A stretch of 64,000 nt of DNA from Oceanicola sp. D3 (GTDB lineage: Bacteria; Pseudomonadota; Alphaproteobacteria; Rhodobacterales; Rhodobacteraceae): the NCBI RefSeq assembly GCF_006351965.1, contig NZ_CP040932.1:620001-684000 (forward strand), read 5' to 3'. Under the pieces are notes generated by a model. It was not told the origin of the DNA, did not search any database, and worked only from the letters and a program-made list of their open reading frames with translations. Both the position numbers and the translations under genes were made by a program. Numbering within the stretch: position 1 is the stretch's first letter; the number at the start of each line of letters is the position of its first letter. Of this stretch, positions 52,100 to 61,324 are shown piece after piece.

Positions 52100-53203
52100 T
52101 CACTGACCCGCCCGCCGGGTGTAGCTGGCCTTCGCCTTCTGGCGCATGGCCTCGGCAAACCGGATGGCGGCGGCCACGGGGGCGTAGTGATCAGAGTGGA
52201 TTTCGTCACCAATCTGCACGGTCGCATGAAGCGCTCGCGCGGTGGGCGGGTCGCGGTGAATCGGCACACCGGCCTGCTGCGCCGTCTCGCGGATACGGGC
52301 CGCCACCTCATCCACCCCCTTCGCAAGGCACACCGGCGCACCGGGCGCCAGCCGGTTCCACTTGAGCGCCACGGCATAGTGCTGCGGGTTGACGATGACG
52401 ACATCGGCCTTGGGCACTTCACCCATCATCTGCGCCGATGCGATCTCAATCGCCTTCTGTCGCCGTTGCTGGCGGATATGCGGGTCGCCCTCGCTGTCCT
52501 TGTGCTCATCCTTCAACTCCTGATGGCTCATCCGGTTTTTCCGCAGGTGCTCGGCGCGCTGCCACATGAAATCCACCGTGGCGATGGCCGCCATGATCGC
52601 AGTGACGATGAGCAGGAAATCGAGGCAAAGCCGCCCCAAGAGCGCGCCAACCTGCCCCGGTTCCAGCGCGGCGGCGGCGAGCATGTCGGGCAGGCGGCGG
52701 TTGAGGTAGGCGAAGAGCACAACCGAAATGATCGTCAGCTTGACGAAACTCTTGAAAAACTCGAACAGCCCGCCACGGCCAAACTTGTTCTTGGCGTTCG
52801 ATAGCGGCGAAATTCGGTTCAGCTTGAACTGCAATTTTTCCGGCGCAAAGGTGATGGCCCGCTGCGCGATGAGCGAGAGTATGCAGGCCACCGCAGGGAT
52901 CACGAACCACGGCGAAATGGCGGTGGCGACCTTGGCAATCAACCCGCCTGAGAGGGTGGCGAAGCCCGGGCCGGTCATCAGCGGCGCAAGCCTGTCGGCC
53001 TGTGCCAAAAGCTGAATGCCGGTGCTGCCGAGTGAGCCCACGCTGGTCGCCCCGGCCGTGATTGCTGCCAGCAGAAGCCCGCCATAGGCGGTGGCCGTGG
53101 TAACATCGGTCGAGCGCGGCACCTCGCCCTTCTTGCGGGCATCGTCCAGCCGCTTCTGGGTAGGCTCGTGTTGCTTTTCGCCCTCGTCGCTCTGTCCCGC
53201 CAT
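52100..53203 (-). CDS. flhB: Flagellar export switch protein FlhB
   Basis: FlhB sets export specificity from rod/hook to filament proteins. The 367-residue protein has four membrane helices (about 36-212) and a cytoplasmic domain starting at DEHKDSEGDPHIRQQRR. The autocleavage site normally reads NPTH; here it reads N272-P-Q-H275 (VNPQHYAVAL). Asn and Pro, the residues needed for cleavage chemistry, are kept. It lies 3 bp after fliR. Confidence 0.95.
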   Translation of the reverse strand: MAGQSDEGEKQHEPTQKRLDDARKKGEVPRSTDVTTATAYGGLLLAAITAGATSVGSLGSTGIQLLAQADRLAPLMTGPGFATLSGGLIAKVATAISPWFVIPAVACILSLIAQRAITFAPEKLQFKLNRISPLSNAKNKFGRGGLFEFFKSFVKLTIISVVLFAYLNRRLPDMLAAAALEPGQVGALLGRLCLDFLLIVTAIMAAIATVDFMWQRAEHLRKNRMSHQELKDEHKDSEGDPHIRQQRRQKAIEIASAQMMGEVPKADVVIVNPQHYAVALKWNRLAPGAPVCLAKGVDEVAARIRETAQQAGVPIHRDPPTARALHATVQIGDEIHSDHYAPVAAAIRFAEAMRQKAKASYTRRAGQ

Positions 53204-53206
53204 CGC

Positions 53207-53980
53207 CTAGCCCCCAAGCGGCGTGGCGAGGTAGCGCTGCAAGGCCTCCAACCAGAGGGACAGCAGGTAAGGCGCCGAGAAGAACAGCAGGATGAGGCCG
53301 CCCGCAGTGATCGCAGGCGCACCGACAAAAGCCACCATAAGCTGGGGCATGGCGCGGTTAATCACACCCAACGCGATGTTGTAGATCAGCGCGGCGATGA
53401 TGAAGGGGGCGGCCAGCGAAAAGGCCATGCCGAAAGAGGCGGAGATGCGTGCAACGCCCCATTCCATAGCCTCGCCCGCGCCCAGAACGGCCCCCACCGG
53501 CAGCACGTCGTAGCTTTGCACGAAGCCAAGCGCGACCTGAACGTGCAGCCCCGACATGGCCGCAAGCGCGAGGCCCGACACCACCAAAAGGTGGCCGATG
53601 GCGGGCTGCGGATCAACATCCTTGGAAGCCCCAAATATCTGCGCCAGCGATGTGGATTGCGCCGCCATCGAGCCCGCGACCTGCAATGCATAGATGAAGA
53701 GCCGCAATCCAAAGCCGAAGACCAACCCGATGACGGTTTCGCTGACGAGGGTGAGCGAGAGCGCGATGTCGGTGAGCGAAGACGCGGGCGGCACATCGAC
53801 CATCGGCGCAACGATGGCGGTGAAGGCCAGCGCGGCGGCGAGGCGGATGCGCGCGGGCACGCCCGCTTCCCCGAACGCCGGGATCATCATCATCGCCGCG
53901 CCAACGCGTAAGAACACCGTGAAGCCTGTAACCAGCGCGGCCTGCGAGAAGCCGAGAAGTTGAGCGAGGGTCTCGATCAT
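53207..53980 (-). CDS. fliR: Flagellar export gate protein FliR
   Basis: This 257-residue membrane protein has about six helices and the FliR segments TVFLRVGAAMMMIPAFGEAGVPARIRLAAALA, VIGLVFGFGLRLFIYALQVAGSMAAQSTSLA and GLILLFFSAPYLLSLWLEAL. It forms the export gate with FliP and FliQ. It lies 10 bp after flhA and 3 bp before flhB. Confidence 0.95.
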   Translation of the reverse strand: MIETLAQLLGFSQAALVTGFTVFLRVGAAMMMIPAFGEAGVPARIRLAAALAFTAIVAPMVDVPPASSLTDIALSLTLVSETVIGLVFGFGLRLFIYALQVAGSMAAQSTSLAQIFGASKDVDPQPAIGHLLVVSGLALAAMSGLHVQVALGFVQSYDVLPVGAVLGAGEAMEWGVARISASFGMAFSLAAPFIIAALIYNIALGVINRAMPQLMVAFVGAPAITAGGLILLFFSAPYLLSLWLEALQRYLATPLGG

Positions 53981-53990
53981 GCCGCCGGGC

Positions 53991-56075
53991 TCATGCCGCG
54001 ATCACGCCGAGCAGGGCGGGGCGGGCATCCATCCCGATCTCCTCAAAAGAGAGGACCGGTGCGCCAATGCCCTTCGCCGTCAGAACGGTTTTCAGAAAGC
54101 GACGGCGCCGGGAGGTGGTAACAAGCGCAGGCGATATGCCACTTTCGGCCACCGTCGACAGTTTTTCGGCCACGCCACCCGCGAGCTTCGAAAAGGCCTC
54201 TGGAGGCAGGGCAATATCTTCGGTGCCATTGCCGCCATCAACTTGATGCGCCAAAAATTTCTCCTCCCACTCGGGCGCAAGCTGCAACAGCGGCAGGGTG
54301 CCGTCTTCACGGCGTAGTTCTGACACGAGCTGAAAGCCGAGGCGCTGACGCACATGTTCGCAAATCGCTTCGGGCGCGGAATATGTGCCGCGGGCCTCGG
54401 AAATGGCTTCAAGGATCAGCGGCAGATTGCGAACAGAAACCTGCTCATCGAGCAAAAGCCGCATTACGGCCAGCAGCAGGTCGATCGGCACCTTATCCGG
54501 CACCAGCTCGTCGATCAGCCGCCGGTTGGCCTCGGCGCGCACCGGGTCCGACAGGTTGGAAAGCTCTTCCAGCAGGCGGCGCAGCGCCTTCATCGTGAGC
54601 AGGCGGGCAAAGTTGCGCTTCAACACCTCCAACAAATGCGTGGCCAACACCTCGGCGGCGGTGACAACGGTAGAGCCCTGCAGCGCCGCATCCTCCCGGT
54701 CGTTCTCCGAAATCCAGCGGGCCGGCGCGCCATAGACTGGCTCGTTGCAGTCTTCGCCCGGGGGCAGCAGTTCAGGTGTATCGCCCGCCAGCGCCAGCAC
54801 CCTGTCGGGGTGAAGCACATTGGTGGCCTGCGTCACCCCGTGGATGCGGATCGCGTAGGTGTCCGGCCGCAGGGCGGCGTTATCTGTCAGGCGGATCTCG
54901 GGAAGGATCAGCCCGTAAGACGAGGCGACATGGGCGCGCATGTTCTCGATCCGCGCATCTAGCCCGGTGGCCGGGTCGAGGACCATGGCGACAAGATCGG
55001 GCGAAAACTCGACGTGGATGTCATCCAGGTCAAGCATATCCCCAATGCTTTTTCGGGCGGGCGCAGTGGCCTCCGGTTCCGGTTTGGCGGCGGCGAGCGC
55101 TTCGGCCTTCAGCACCTTCTGGCGGCGCCAGGCAAAAAGGCCGAGGGTGGCGGCCCCGGCGAAAAACGGCAGGATCGGCAGGCCGGGGACGAGCCCGAAG
55201 AGCGCCATCAAAATGGCCACGGTGGCAATGGCTGTGGGGTGTTTGCCAAGCTGGCCAACCAATGCCAGATCCGTGGCCCCTTTTTCGCCACCGCGGGCGA
55301 GCAGCAGGGCCGAGGCGATAGAAATGATGACCGCCGGGATTTGGGTGACGAGGCCGTCGCCAACGGTGAGGATGGCATAGGTTTCAAAGGCTTCGCCAAT
55401 GGCAAGGCCATGAATCACGGTGCCCATGACGAGGCCCATTACCAGGTTCAGCAGGGTAATCAGCAACCCGGCGACCGCATCACCTTTCACAAACTTGGAG
55501 GCCCCGTCGAGCGAGCCGAAGAAGGTGGTTTCGGCCTGTTCCAGCTCGCGCCGGGCCTTTGCTTCGGCATGGTCGATGGCTCCGGCGGACATGTCGGAAT
55601 CGATGGCCAGCTGCTTGCCCGGCATCCCGTCGAGCGCAAAGCGCGCGCCCACTTCGGCCATCCGCGCCGCGCCCTTGGTGATGACCATGAAGTTCACGAT
55701 CATCAGAACCCCGAAGACGACCAGACCGAGGAAGACCGAGCCCCCCATGACGAACATGGCGAACCCTTCAATCACGGTGCCCGCGGCCCTTGTGCCGGTA
55801 TGGCCCTCACCGATGATCAGCTTGGTCGAACTGACGTTGAGCGAGAGGCGCAGCATGAGCGAGGCCAGCAGGATTGTCGGAAAAGAAGAAAAGTCGAGCG
55901 GTCGCTCGATGAAGAGCGTGACAGTAAAGATCAAGATGGCGAGGGCGAAGCTCCCGGCGAGGCCAACATCCAGCACCCAGGATGGCATCGGCAGAATCAT
56001 CATCGTGATGACGCCCATCAATGCGAGCGCCAACAGGATCGTCGGTTTGAAGAGTTCGCCCTTGCCGAGCGCCAT
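53991..56075 (-). CDS. flhA: Flagellar export gate protein FlhA
   Basis: FlhA forms the nonameric ring of the export gate. The 694-residue length is normal. The N-terminal half has about eight membrane helices with the FHIPEP-region equivalents GARFALDGMPGKQLAIDSDMSAG and KFVKGDAVAGLLITLLNL. A C-terminal cytoplasmic domain (about 340-694; KVPIDLLLAVMRLLLDEQVSVRNLPLILEAI) follows. It starts 3 bp after the SLT-like gene. Confidence 0.97.
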   Translation of the reverse strand: MALGKGELFKPTILLALALMGVITMMILPMPSWVLDVGLAGSFALAILIFTVTLFIERPLDFSSFPTILLASLMLRLSLNVSSTKLIIGEGHTGTRAAGTVIEGFAMFVMGGSVFLGLVVFGVLMIVNFMVITKGAARMAEVGARFALDGMPGKQLAIDSDMSAGAIDHAEAKARRELEQAETTFFGSLDGASKFVKGDAVAGLLITLLNLVMGLVMGTVIHGLAIGEAFETYAILTVGDGLVTQIPAVIISIASALLLARGGEKGATDLALVGQLGKHPTAIATVAILMALFGLVPGLPILPFFAGAATLGLFAWRRQKVLKAEALAAAKPEPEATAPARKSIGDMLDLDDIHVEFSPDLVAMVLDPATGLDARIENMRAHVASSYGLILPEIRLTDNAALRPDTYAIRIHGVTQATNVLHPDRVLALAGDTPELLPPGEDCNEPVYGAPARWISENDREDAALQGSTVVTAAEVLATHLLEVLKRNFARLLTMKALRRLLEELSNLSDPVRAEANRRLIDELVPDKVPIDLLLAVMRLLLDEQVSVRNLPLILEAISEARGTYSAPEAICEHVRQRLGFQLVSELRREDGTLPLLQLAPEWEEKFLAHQVDGGNGTEDIALPPEAFSKLAGGVAEKLSTVAESGISPALVTTSRRRRFLKTVLTAKGIGAPVLSFEEIGMDARPALLGVIAA

Positions 56076-56078
56076 GGG

Positions 56079-56879
56079 TCAGAGGCCCTCGGCCGGCGGG
56101 AACAGGCTGGCCCCGGGTCCGGAAGGGCCAACCGGAACGAGCGAACCCATCACCTGTTCCGCACCGGTATCTACCAGAAGCGGGTAAGTGTTGAGCCGGG
56201 GCCCTTCCGGTTCGCCCTGTCCGGCAAGGTCGGCCATGGTCTGGCCATCCTCATGGCGCAGCCTGTCGCGGTGGCGATAAAATGTGGCCAGCCAGGTTTC
56301 TGCCTCAGCGGGCTCAAGAGCACGAAACGCCGCCGCTGCACCCCCCCAGCCGCCGGTTTGGGCTTGGAGCGACACCAGCAGGGAGGCGGCGAATTCGGCA
56401 TTGATCCGGGGCGTGAGCATATCTTCCAGCGAAGCAAACTCTGCGCCGTATTTGGCGTAGTCGACCTGAAAGCACCCCAGTCCGAGTGCCGCCTTTCCGG
56501 CTTTCAGCTGCTGATAGGCGAAGGCGCGGGCGTCGTCGGCGGTTTCAAACCAGACACGCTGTCCCTTCGCGCCCACCGTCCAAGGCCAAGGAACCAGCCC
56601 TTCTTCGCCCTTTCGCCCGCTGACGGTGAGCATAATGGCGCGAAGAACCGAGAGTGGCACGCCGGTCTTGATCGACGCCTCACGCGCGGCAGCTTCGCAG
56701 AGCTCCGGGCGAGAAGGGTTTGCAAGGGCCGGCAGCGTGAGCAAGGCCAGTGCGAGTGCAGCAAGCAGCACGAAAATTCGGCGGGCACGACGCTCAAATA
56801 GCGGCCGTTCGGGTGCAGGTGTTGAGAGCCCGCGCGGAGGAACGCTCGGGCCGCCTTCTGGCGGGATATAGGAGGTCAT
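56079..56879 (-). CDS. SLT-like flagellar-operon protein lacking the expected catalytic Glu
   Basis: This 266-residue protein has a Pro-rich N terminus and a signal or anchor (about 34-53). A domain resembling lytic transglycosylases of Rhodobacterales flagellar clusters follows (CEAAAREASIKTGVPLSVLRAI, GLVPWPWTVGAKGQRVWF, LGLGCFQVDYAKYG, NAEFAASLL). In relatives the segment after AIxLT usually reads ETGR with the catalytic Glu; here it is LTVSGR (Val86). Such proteins open the wall for the rod, so this copy may be inactive or structural. It lies 3 bp before flhA. Confidence 0.72.
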   Translation of the reverse strand: MTSYIPPEGGPSVPPRGLSTPAPERPLFERRARRIFVLLAALALALLTLPALANPSRPELCEAAAREASIKTGVPLSVLRAIMLTVSGRKGEEGLVPWPWTVGAKGQRVWFETADDARAFAYQQLKAGKAALGLGCFQVDYAKYGAEFASLEDMLTPRINAEFAASLLVSLQAQTGGWGGAAAAFRALEPAEAETWLATFYRHRDRLRHEDGQTMADLAGQGEPEGPRLNTYPLLVDTGAEQVMGSLVPVGPSGPGASLFPPAEGL

Positions 56880-56952
56880 TTCAGATCGCAGTTCTGGCTA
56901 ATCCAAGGTATCCGCAGATTAGGGCAGCGCGGTTACTATTTGGTTTCCAGCG

Positions 56953-59373
56953 TCACGTTCCGGGGGGCTGATCGGCTGAAACTTCATCCACAGCCGTTTC
57001 GCCCGTGGCTGAGGACTTTTCTTGCAGCAGAGTTTCAATGGCGGCGCGACGTTGTCGGATCTGGTCCAAGAGTTCCTGAGCGCCAGCAAGGGTTGGTTGG
57101 CCCGGAGCTTGCGGCGCATTTTCGGGACGTGTTGCCTCGGTGAAACCGGCCTCGGTGTCAGTGCCTGATTCGCGGATGGCATCGACATTGCCACTGGCCC
57201 ATGCGGCACGCCGCGCGGCCTCCTCGTCCCCGGCAATTCTGCTCATCGTATGGGCGCGGTCGTGCTCGCCCAGCCGGGCAAGGAGTTCGCCGCGCAGGGC
57301 ATCGCTTTCGGTTCCCTGCAGCCCAGCGAGAGACGCGAGCGCGCGCTCATTCCTTCCAAGGGCCATGAGCGCGCGCACCCGCATCAGGCGGTAATCTGGT
57401 TCCGGGGGCAAGCTTTCGGACTGTGCTAGGGCCTGCTCGGGAAATCCCAATGCGAGGAGCCGGTTGGCCAAGGCGAATCCGGTTGGCTCGGTAACGTCAA
57501 CGCCAAGGCTGGCACGCGCCGGGTCGAACATAATACGCAAAAACACCTCGTCAGAGGCCGTCTCTGCCAAGAGGGCAGCGGTGCTATCGAGAGCTTCGGG
57601 CAATGGGTCAGGATCCGAGTCGGCAGGCATGCCGGCGGCTTGGTCCAGTGTCGATAGGGCCTTGGCGAACTCGCCGTCGCGGGCATATTGCGGGGCGAGC
57701 GAAATCAGCAGGGTCCGGGCCAGCGGTGTGTCGCGATGTTCGAAGATCAGGGCCTCCGCCAGATCCATGCGGTCTGGCGGGAGGACACGGCCCTGTTCAT
57801 TTGCCAGACGGATGAGCTCGACAAGAGCCTCCGGGGCTTCGGATTGATTGCTTTCGGCGACCTCGGTCAGCAGGGCTTCAGCGGTTCGGCGGCTGCCCTC
57901 CGATAGCGGCCCGTCTCCGCCAGCGCCAATGTCGCCTCGCTCGGCCAATGCAGCTTGCAGCATCTGGTATCCCGTGCCGTGCTCCCCCTCGACACGTAAC
58001 AGCGAGTCTCGCAAGGCGGCGGCAAGCTCTTCATGGCCGCGGTCCAGCAGGCGCTGGGCGAGGCGGGGCACGACCCAGCGACGCAGATGAACAGGAAGGT
58101 CCGAGGCAGTGGCCGCAACCGCACGGCGGGTTTCTTCGCTCAGGGCCGCTGGCACTGGGCCAACCAGCATGGCCCAAAAGCTCGCCGCACCGGGGCACCC
58201 GGACTGCCCGCTAAGGCCCTGCCCGGCCAATTCAGGGGTGTTGTCGAGCGCGGCGGCGAGGGCGAGGTAAAGCGGGGCCTGCGGCGTTTCGGCCAGAAAC
58301 GCGTCAACAACCTGCCGGGCTTCCGCACCGAACCCGAGATAGAGATAAGAGCGCACCAGTGCCCCGGCGGCAGCCGCGTCGGGTGAGTCAAACTCCCTCA
58401 GCAGCGCTTGTCGTGCATTGGAGATCATCTCGTGCGGCTCTGCCTCGGGCTCCGCGACAAGGAACTCGAAGGCGGCAGGCGGCAGGCAGGCCTGGCGAGA
58501 ATCATCCTGCGGGGCGGGCGCATCGGGCGCGGCGCGATCGACGCCCGTGATCGCGTCGACATTCTCGCCGGGGTGGTTGCTCGGCGGTGAGCTGGCGTCG
58601 GGTTGAGACACGCCGCCATCGGCTCCCCCATACTCAGGGTTTGGCTTGACCATACCTTGAGACCCGGCGCGGGCGAGTTGCTTGAGCAGCTCTGCCTCAA
58701 TCTCCGCAATGCGTCGCCGTTGCTCCGCCTCTGCGAAAGCGTCACGCGCCTTGGGCGTTTCGCGCTCCTCGGCCCCTCGTTTCGGCGGGGCAGGGGGCGG
58801 CTCTACCGCGGGGAGGGTGACCTGCCGGTCATAACGGCGGCGCAATTCGTCCGACAACAGAGGCGGGAGGGCCTCGGCGGCCACTTCGGTGGGTTGCCGC
58901 CGGGGAGTTGCGGCTGGTTCAGGTTCAGATGAGGTGGCAACAGGCGGCGCAGGCTCCGGCAAATCGAGTGGCGCGTCGAACGGGTGACCATCTGGCGCAG
59001 GGCCATCGGCAATGTCGATCACCACAACTCGGGTGCCGATTTGGAAGGCTTGAGCGTGGCAGTCGCACTGAGATCGGATGCTGAGCCTGCGCGTTTCAGC
59101 GTCAAACGACAGGTCGAGGATGCGATCGCGTTGGATCAGATCGAAGGCACCCGACAGGTCGAGGCGAATGTCTGTTCGGGCAAGCTCCAGCCCGAAGCCA
59201 TCTTCGATGCGGCCAGCTTTCCAGTCCGATCCGCGTGCCAACGCCAGTGCGATGCGCGTGAAACCATCGTGCTCTCCTGTCAGCACGCGCACGGTCTCCG
59301 CATGGAGTGTGCCCCCCGCGCCGAGTGCGAGCGCCCATGCGAAGGCGACTATGTGCGAGAGGCTGGCCTTCAT
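56953..59373 (-). CDS. Large exported alpha-solenoid protein coupled to motA
   Basis: The ATG at 59373 overlaps the motA stop in an ATGA junction, giving 806 residues. A signal peptide (about 1-25, GTLHA-ET) is followed by an AMIN-like beta domain (VRVLTGEHDGFTRIALAL, RDRILDLSFDAETRRLSI). A Pro-rich linker with a charged helix comes next, then from about residue 330 a TPR-like helical solenoid (SYLYLGFGAEARQVVDAFLAE, PQYARDGEFAKALSTLDQAAG, LMRVRALMALGRNERALASL). It should sit in the periplasm. The coupling to motA suggests a motor-related part, but no function is known to me. Confidence 0.7.
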   Translation of the reverse strand: MKASLSHIVAFAWALALGAGGTLHAETVRVLTGEHDGFTRIALALARGSDWKAGRIEDGFGLELARTDIRLDLSGAFDLIQRDRILDLSFDAETRRLSIRSQCDCHAQAFQIGTRVVVIDIADGPAPDGHPFDAPLDLPEPAPPVATSSEPEPAATPRRQPTEVAAEALPPLLSDELRRRYDRQVTLPAVEPPPAPPKRGAEERETPKARDAFAEAEQRRRIAEIEAELLKQLARAGSQGMVKPNPEYGGADGGVSQPDASSPPSNHPGENVDAITGVDRAAPDAPAPQDDSRQACLPPAAFEFLVAEPEAEPHEMISNARQALLREFDSPDAAAAGALVRSYLYLGFGAEARQVVDAFLAETPQAPLYLALAAALDNTPELAGQGLSGQSGCPGAASFWAMLVGPVPAALSEETRRAVAATASDLPVHLRRWVVPRLAQRLLDRGHEELAAALRDSLLRVEGEHGTGYQMLQAALAERGDIGAGGDGPLSEGSRRTAEALLTEVAESNQSEAPEALVELIRLANEQGRVLPPDRMDLAEALIFEHRDTPLARTLLISLAPQYARDGEFAKALSTLDQAAGMPADSDPDPLPEALDSTAALLAETASDEVFLRIMFDPARASLGVDVTEPTGFALANRLLALGFPEQALAQSESLPPEPDYRLMRVRALMALGRNERALASLAGLQGTESDALRGELLARLGEHDRAHTMSRIAGDEEAARRAAWASGNVDAIRESGTDTEAGFTEATRPENAPQAPGQPTLAGAQELLDQIRQRRAAIETLLQEKSSATGETAVDEVSADQPPGT

Positions 59374-60239
59374 GCCGCCTCCGACTTCAGGTTCTTTAGC
59401 GCCTCCTCCAGGTCGGAAAAGCTCGGGCGGCAGTGGCCGGGCGTGTTTTGTCGGCCGACTTCTATGCAAATATTGGTGGCGTGTTGATGCAGGTTGGCCA
59501 CCAGAACTTCGCGGATAAGCTGGTAAAAATGCCCGTCTTCCTCGATCACCGCCTTCATCTTGGTCGCGAAAGGGCCAACGATGCCATAGGCGAGGAACAC
59601 GCCCAAGAATGTGCCCACCAAGGCCCCGCCGATGAGCTTGCCAAGGATTTCCGGCGGCTGGTCGATAGAGCCCATGGTCTTGATAACGCCCAACACCGCG
59701 GCGACGATTCCCAGTGCGGGCAGGCCATCGGCCATCGTCTGCATGGCGTGGCTGGAGTGCATCTGGTGGTGCAGATGCGCGTTCATCCGCTTTTCCAGCA
59801 CCTCCTCAACCTGGTTCGGGTCATCGTAGTTCATCGAAGCAGAGCGCAGCGTGTCGCAGATCAGCTCGATGGCCTCCTTGTCGGCGAGGATCTTGGGGTA
59901 GCGAGAGATAATCGAGCTTTCCGCCGGATTCTCGATATGCTCTTCGAGTCCAACAGGGTTTTGCCGCGCGAGCCGGATCAGCTCAAACAGCAGGCAGAGC
60001 AGGTCTTGGTAATCGTGGTGGCCCCAATGCGGGCCCTTGAACACCTTCTTGATGTCTTTCAGCGTGTGCTTGATCGAGGCCATGTCATTGCCCAGCACGA
60101 AGGCCCCAACAGCCGCGCCGCCGATCATTGTCATCTCGAACGGCAGCGACTTGAGGATGATTCCCATCTTGCCGCCGGCTGCGAGATAGCCGCCAAAGAC
60201 CATCACGAAAATGATGATGATACCGACAATACCGATCAT
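59370..60239 (-). CDS. motA: Flagellar motor stator protein MotA
   Basis: MotA forms the ion channel with MotB and pushes on FliG. The 289-residue protein has four membrane helices (about 3-21, 33-51, 170-190, 200-222), the MotA signature ADGLPALGIVAAVLGVIKTMGS, and a charged cytoplasmic loop (LLFELIRLARQNPVGLEEHIENP). motB, its usual partner, does not follow; the 806-aa solenoid gene overlaps instead. An 87-bp gap with a TTAAC site precedes it, so an extra promoter is possible. Confidence 0.95.
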   Translation of the reverse strand: MIGIVGIIIIFVMVFGGYLAAGGKMGIILKSLPFEMTMIGGAAVGAFVLGNDMASIKHTLKDIKKVFKGPHWGHHDYQDLLCLLFELIRLARQNPVGLEEHIENPAESSIISRYPKILADKEAIELICDTLRSASMNYDDPNQVEEVLEKRMNAHLHHQMHSSHAMQTMADGLPALGIVAAVLGVIKTMGSIDQPPEILGKLIGGALVGTFLGVFLAYGIVGPFATKMKAVIEEDGHFYQLIREVLVANLHQHATNICIEVGRQNTPGHCRPSFSDLEEALKNLKSEAA

Positions 60240-60326
60240 GTTCTGCTCGCCCTTGCTCTTCGTCTCGGGACACGGCCCTTGGCTCTTTTCGCATCCCCCA
60301 GTTAATTTTCTCTGAGGGTCGGACGG

Positions 60327-60950
60327 TTATTCGGTGGGCACGGCCCCATTCCGCCCCGCAAGGATCAGCGAAAGCGTATAGGCTGCCTTTGGGTCCATTC
60401 CGGCCAGCACGGCGGCGGCGCGCTCGGGTTGCATCCGCCCCAAAAAGCCGGCCGCAAAGATCGGGTCCATCTCCGCAAAAAGCGCGGCGGCCTCCTTTGG
60501 CTTCATCACCTCATACATACGTGTGAGTTTCGCCAGATCGGATTCGGCGGCGCCATCGGCCATCGCCAGCGTCTCTTCCAACTGCGCCTCGGCCTCGCGC
60601 AGCGCGGTCATTTCGCGCGCAATCTCTTCGCGGGCGCGCTCAAGCGCCAGCATTTCGTCCCTGACGGCAACTTCGCGTTTCTCAACAGTTGTCTCGCGCG
60701 CGGTCAATGCCGCCAGAAGACTGGCAATTTCCGGCGCTGGCTCACACCCGGCAACCACCGGATCGGCCTCTTGCGTCTCGCCGGCCATCCGGCCTGCCAC
60801 TTCCCGGGCAATCGCCGCCCCGCTGCCTCCGCTCAGGCGCAACACGGCCGAGCCGATGAGCAGGACTGCAAGGGTTGTCAAAACGCCGCGCCCTAGCTTG
60901 CGGCTCAAACGCCGCCGCGCCCTGCCGCGCGATTTTGCCGGTTTCGCCAT
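60327..60950 (-). CDS. MotE-like protein (MgtE N-terminal-type domain)
   Basis: This 207-residue protein has a basic N terminus, one membrane helix (about 20-40), a coiled coil (about 75-130; EKREVAVRDEMLALERAREEIA), and a C-terminal FliG/MgtE-N-like repeat (YEVMKPKEAAALFAEMDP, FLGRMQPERAAAVLAGMDP). This is the layout of MotE-type proteins of alphaproteobacterial flagella, which support motor protein folding or export in Sinorhizobium. It overlaps the preceding small gene by 1 nt. Confidence 0.78.
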   Translation of the reverse strand: MAKPAKSRGRARRRLSRKLGRGVLTTLAVLLIGSAVLRLSGGSGAAIAREVAGRMAGETQEADPVVAGCEPAPEIASLLAALTARETTVEKREVAVRDEMLALERAREEIAREMTALREAEAQLEETLAMADGAAESDLAKLTRMYEVMKPKEAAALFAEMDPIFAAGFLGRMQPERAAAVLAGMDPKAAYTLSLILAGRNGAVPTE

Positions 60951-61315
60951 CAGGCGGCCTCCTGTTCCTCACCGCGCACCGTGCGTCTGCGCCGTTTGAC
61001 CGTGGGCCGGGGCGTGGAGGTGTCCGGTTCCGGCAGGTCATGCAGAGAGGCAAGCAACACCTCCAGCTTCCCGGCAGACTCCTCGGCTCGCTTCGTCAGT
61101 TCCGTCAGCTGGCCAACGCTCCCGCTCGAGGCTTTTCGGGCCTCCGCCAGAGCTTTCGTCAGATCGTCGACCTGCACTGACAGCACCGCCACAGCACCGC
61201 CCATCCCGGTTTCGAGATCTGTAAAACGCGACAGGCGCCGCGAGAGGACAAGGCAATAAGCACCGGCGCCAAGCGCCCCGGCAGCCATAAGGATATCTGC
61301 GATCAGGTTGATCAT
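60950..61315 (-). CDS. Small bitopic membrane protein in the fliL-motA operon
   Basis: This 121-residue protein has one N-terminal membrane helix (about 5-24, DILMAAGALGAGAYCLVL), then a helical coiled-coil region (MGGAVAVLSVQVDDLTKALAEAR) and a basic tail (KRRRRTVRGEEQ). I recognise no named family. It lies 9 bp after fliL and overlaps the MotE-like gene by 1 nt, so it is a flagellar-operon protein by context. Its bitopic form recalls small motor accessory proteins of Rhodobacter, which I cannot confirm. Confidence 0.7.
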   Translation of the reverse strand: MINLIADILMAAGALGAGAYCLVLSRRLSRFTDLETGMGGAVAVLSVQVDDLTKALAEARKASSGSVGQLTELTKRAEESAGKLEVLLASLHDLPEPDTSTPRPTVKRRRRTVRGEEQEAA

Positions 61316-61324
61316 CGGGCCCTC

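Noticed and set aside
56953-59373. The 806-aa protein as MotB
   Set aside because: It has no OmpA-like peptidoglycan-binding domain and no N-terminal plug plus channel helix with the Asp of MotB.
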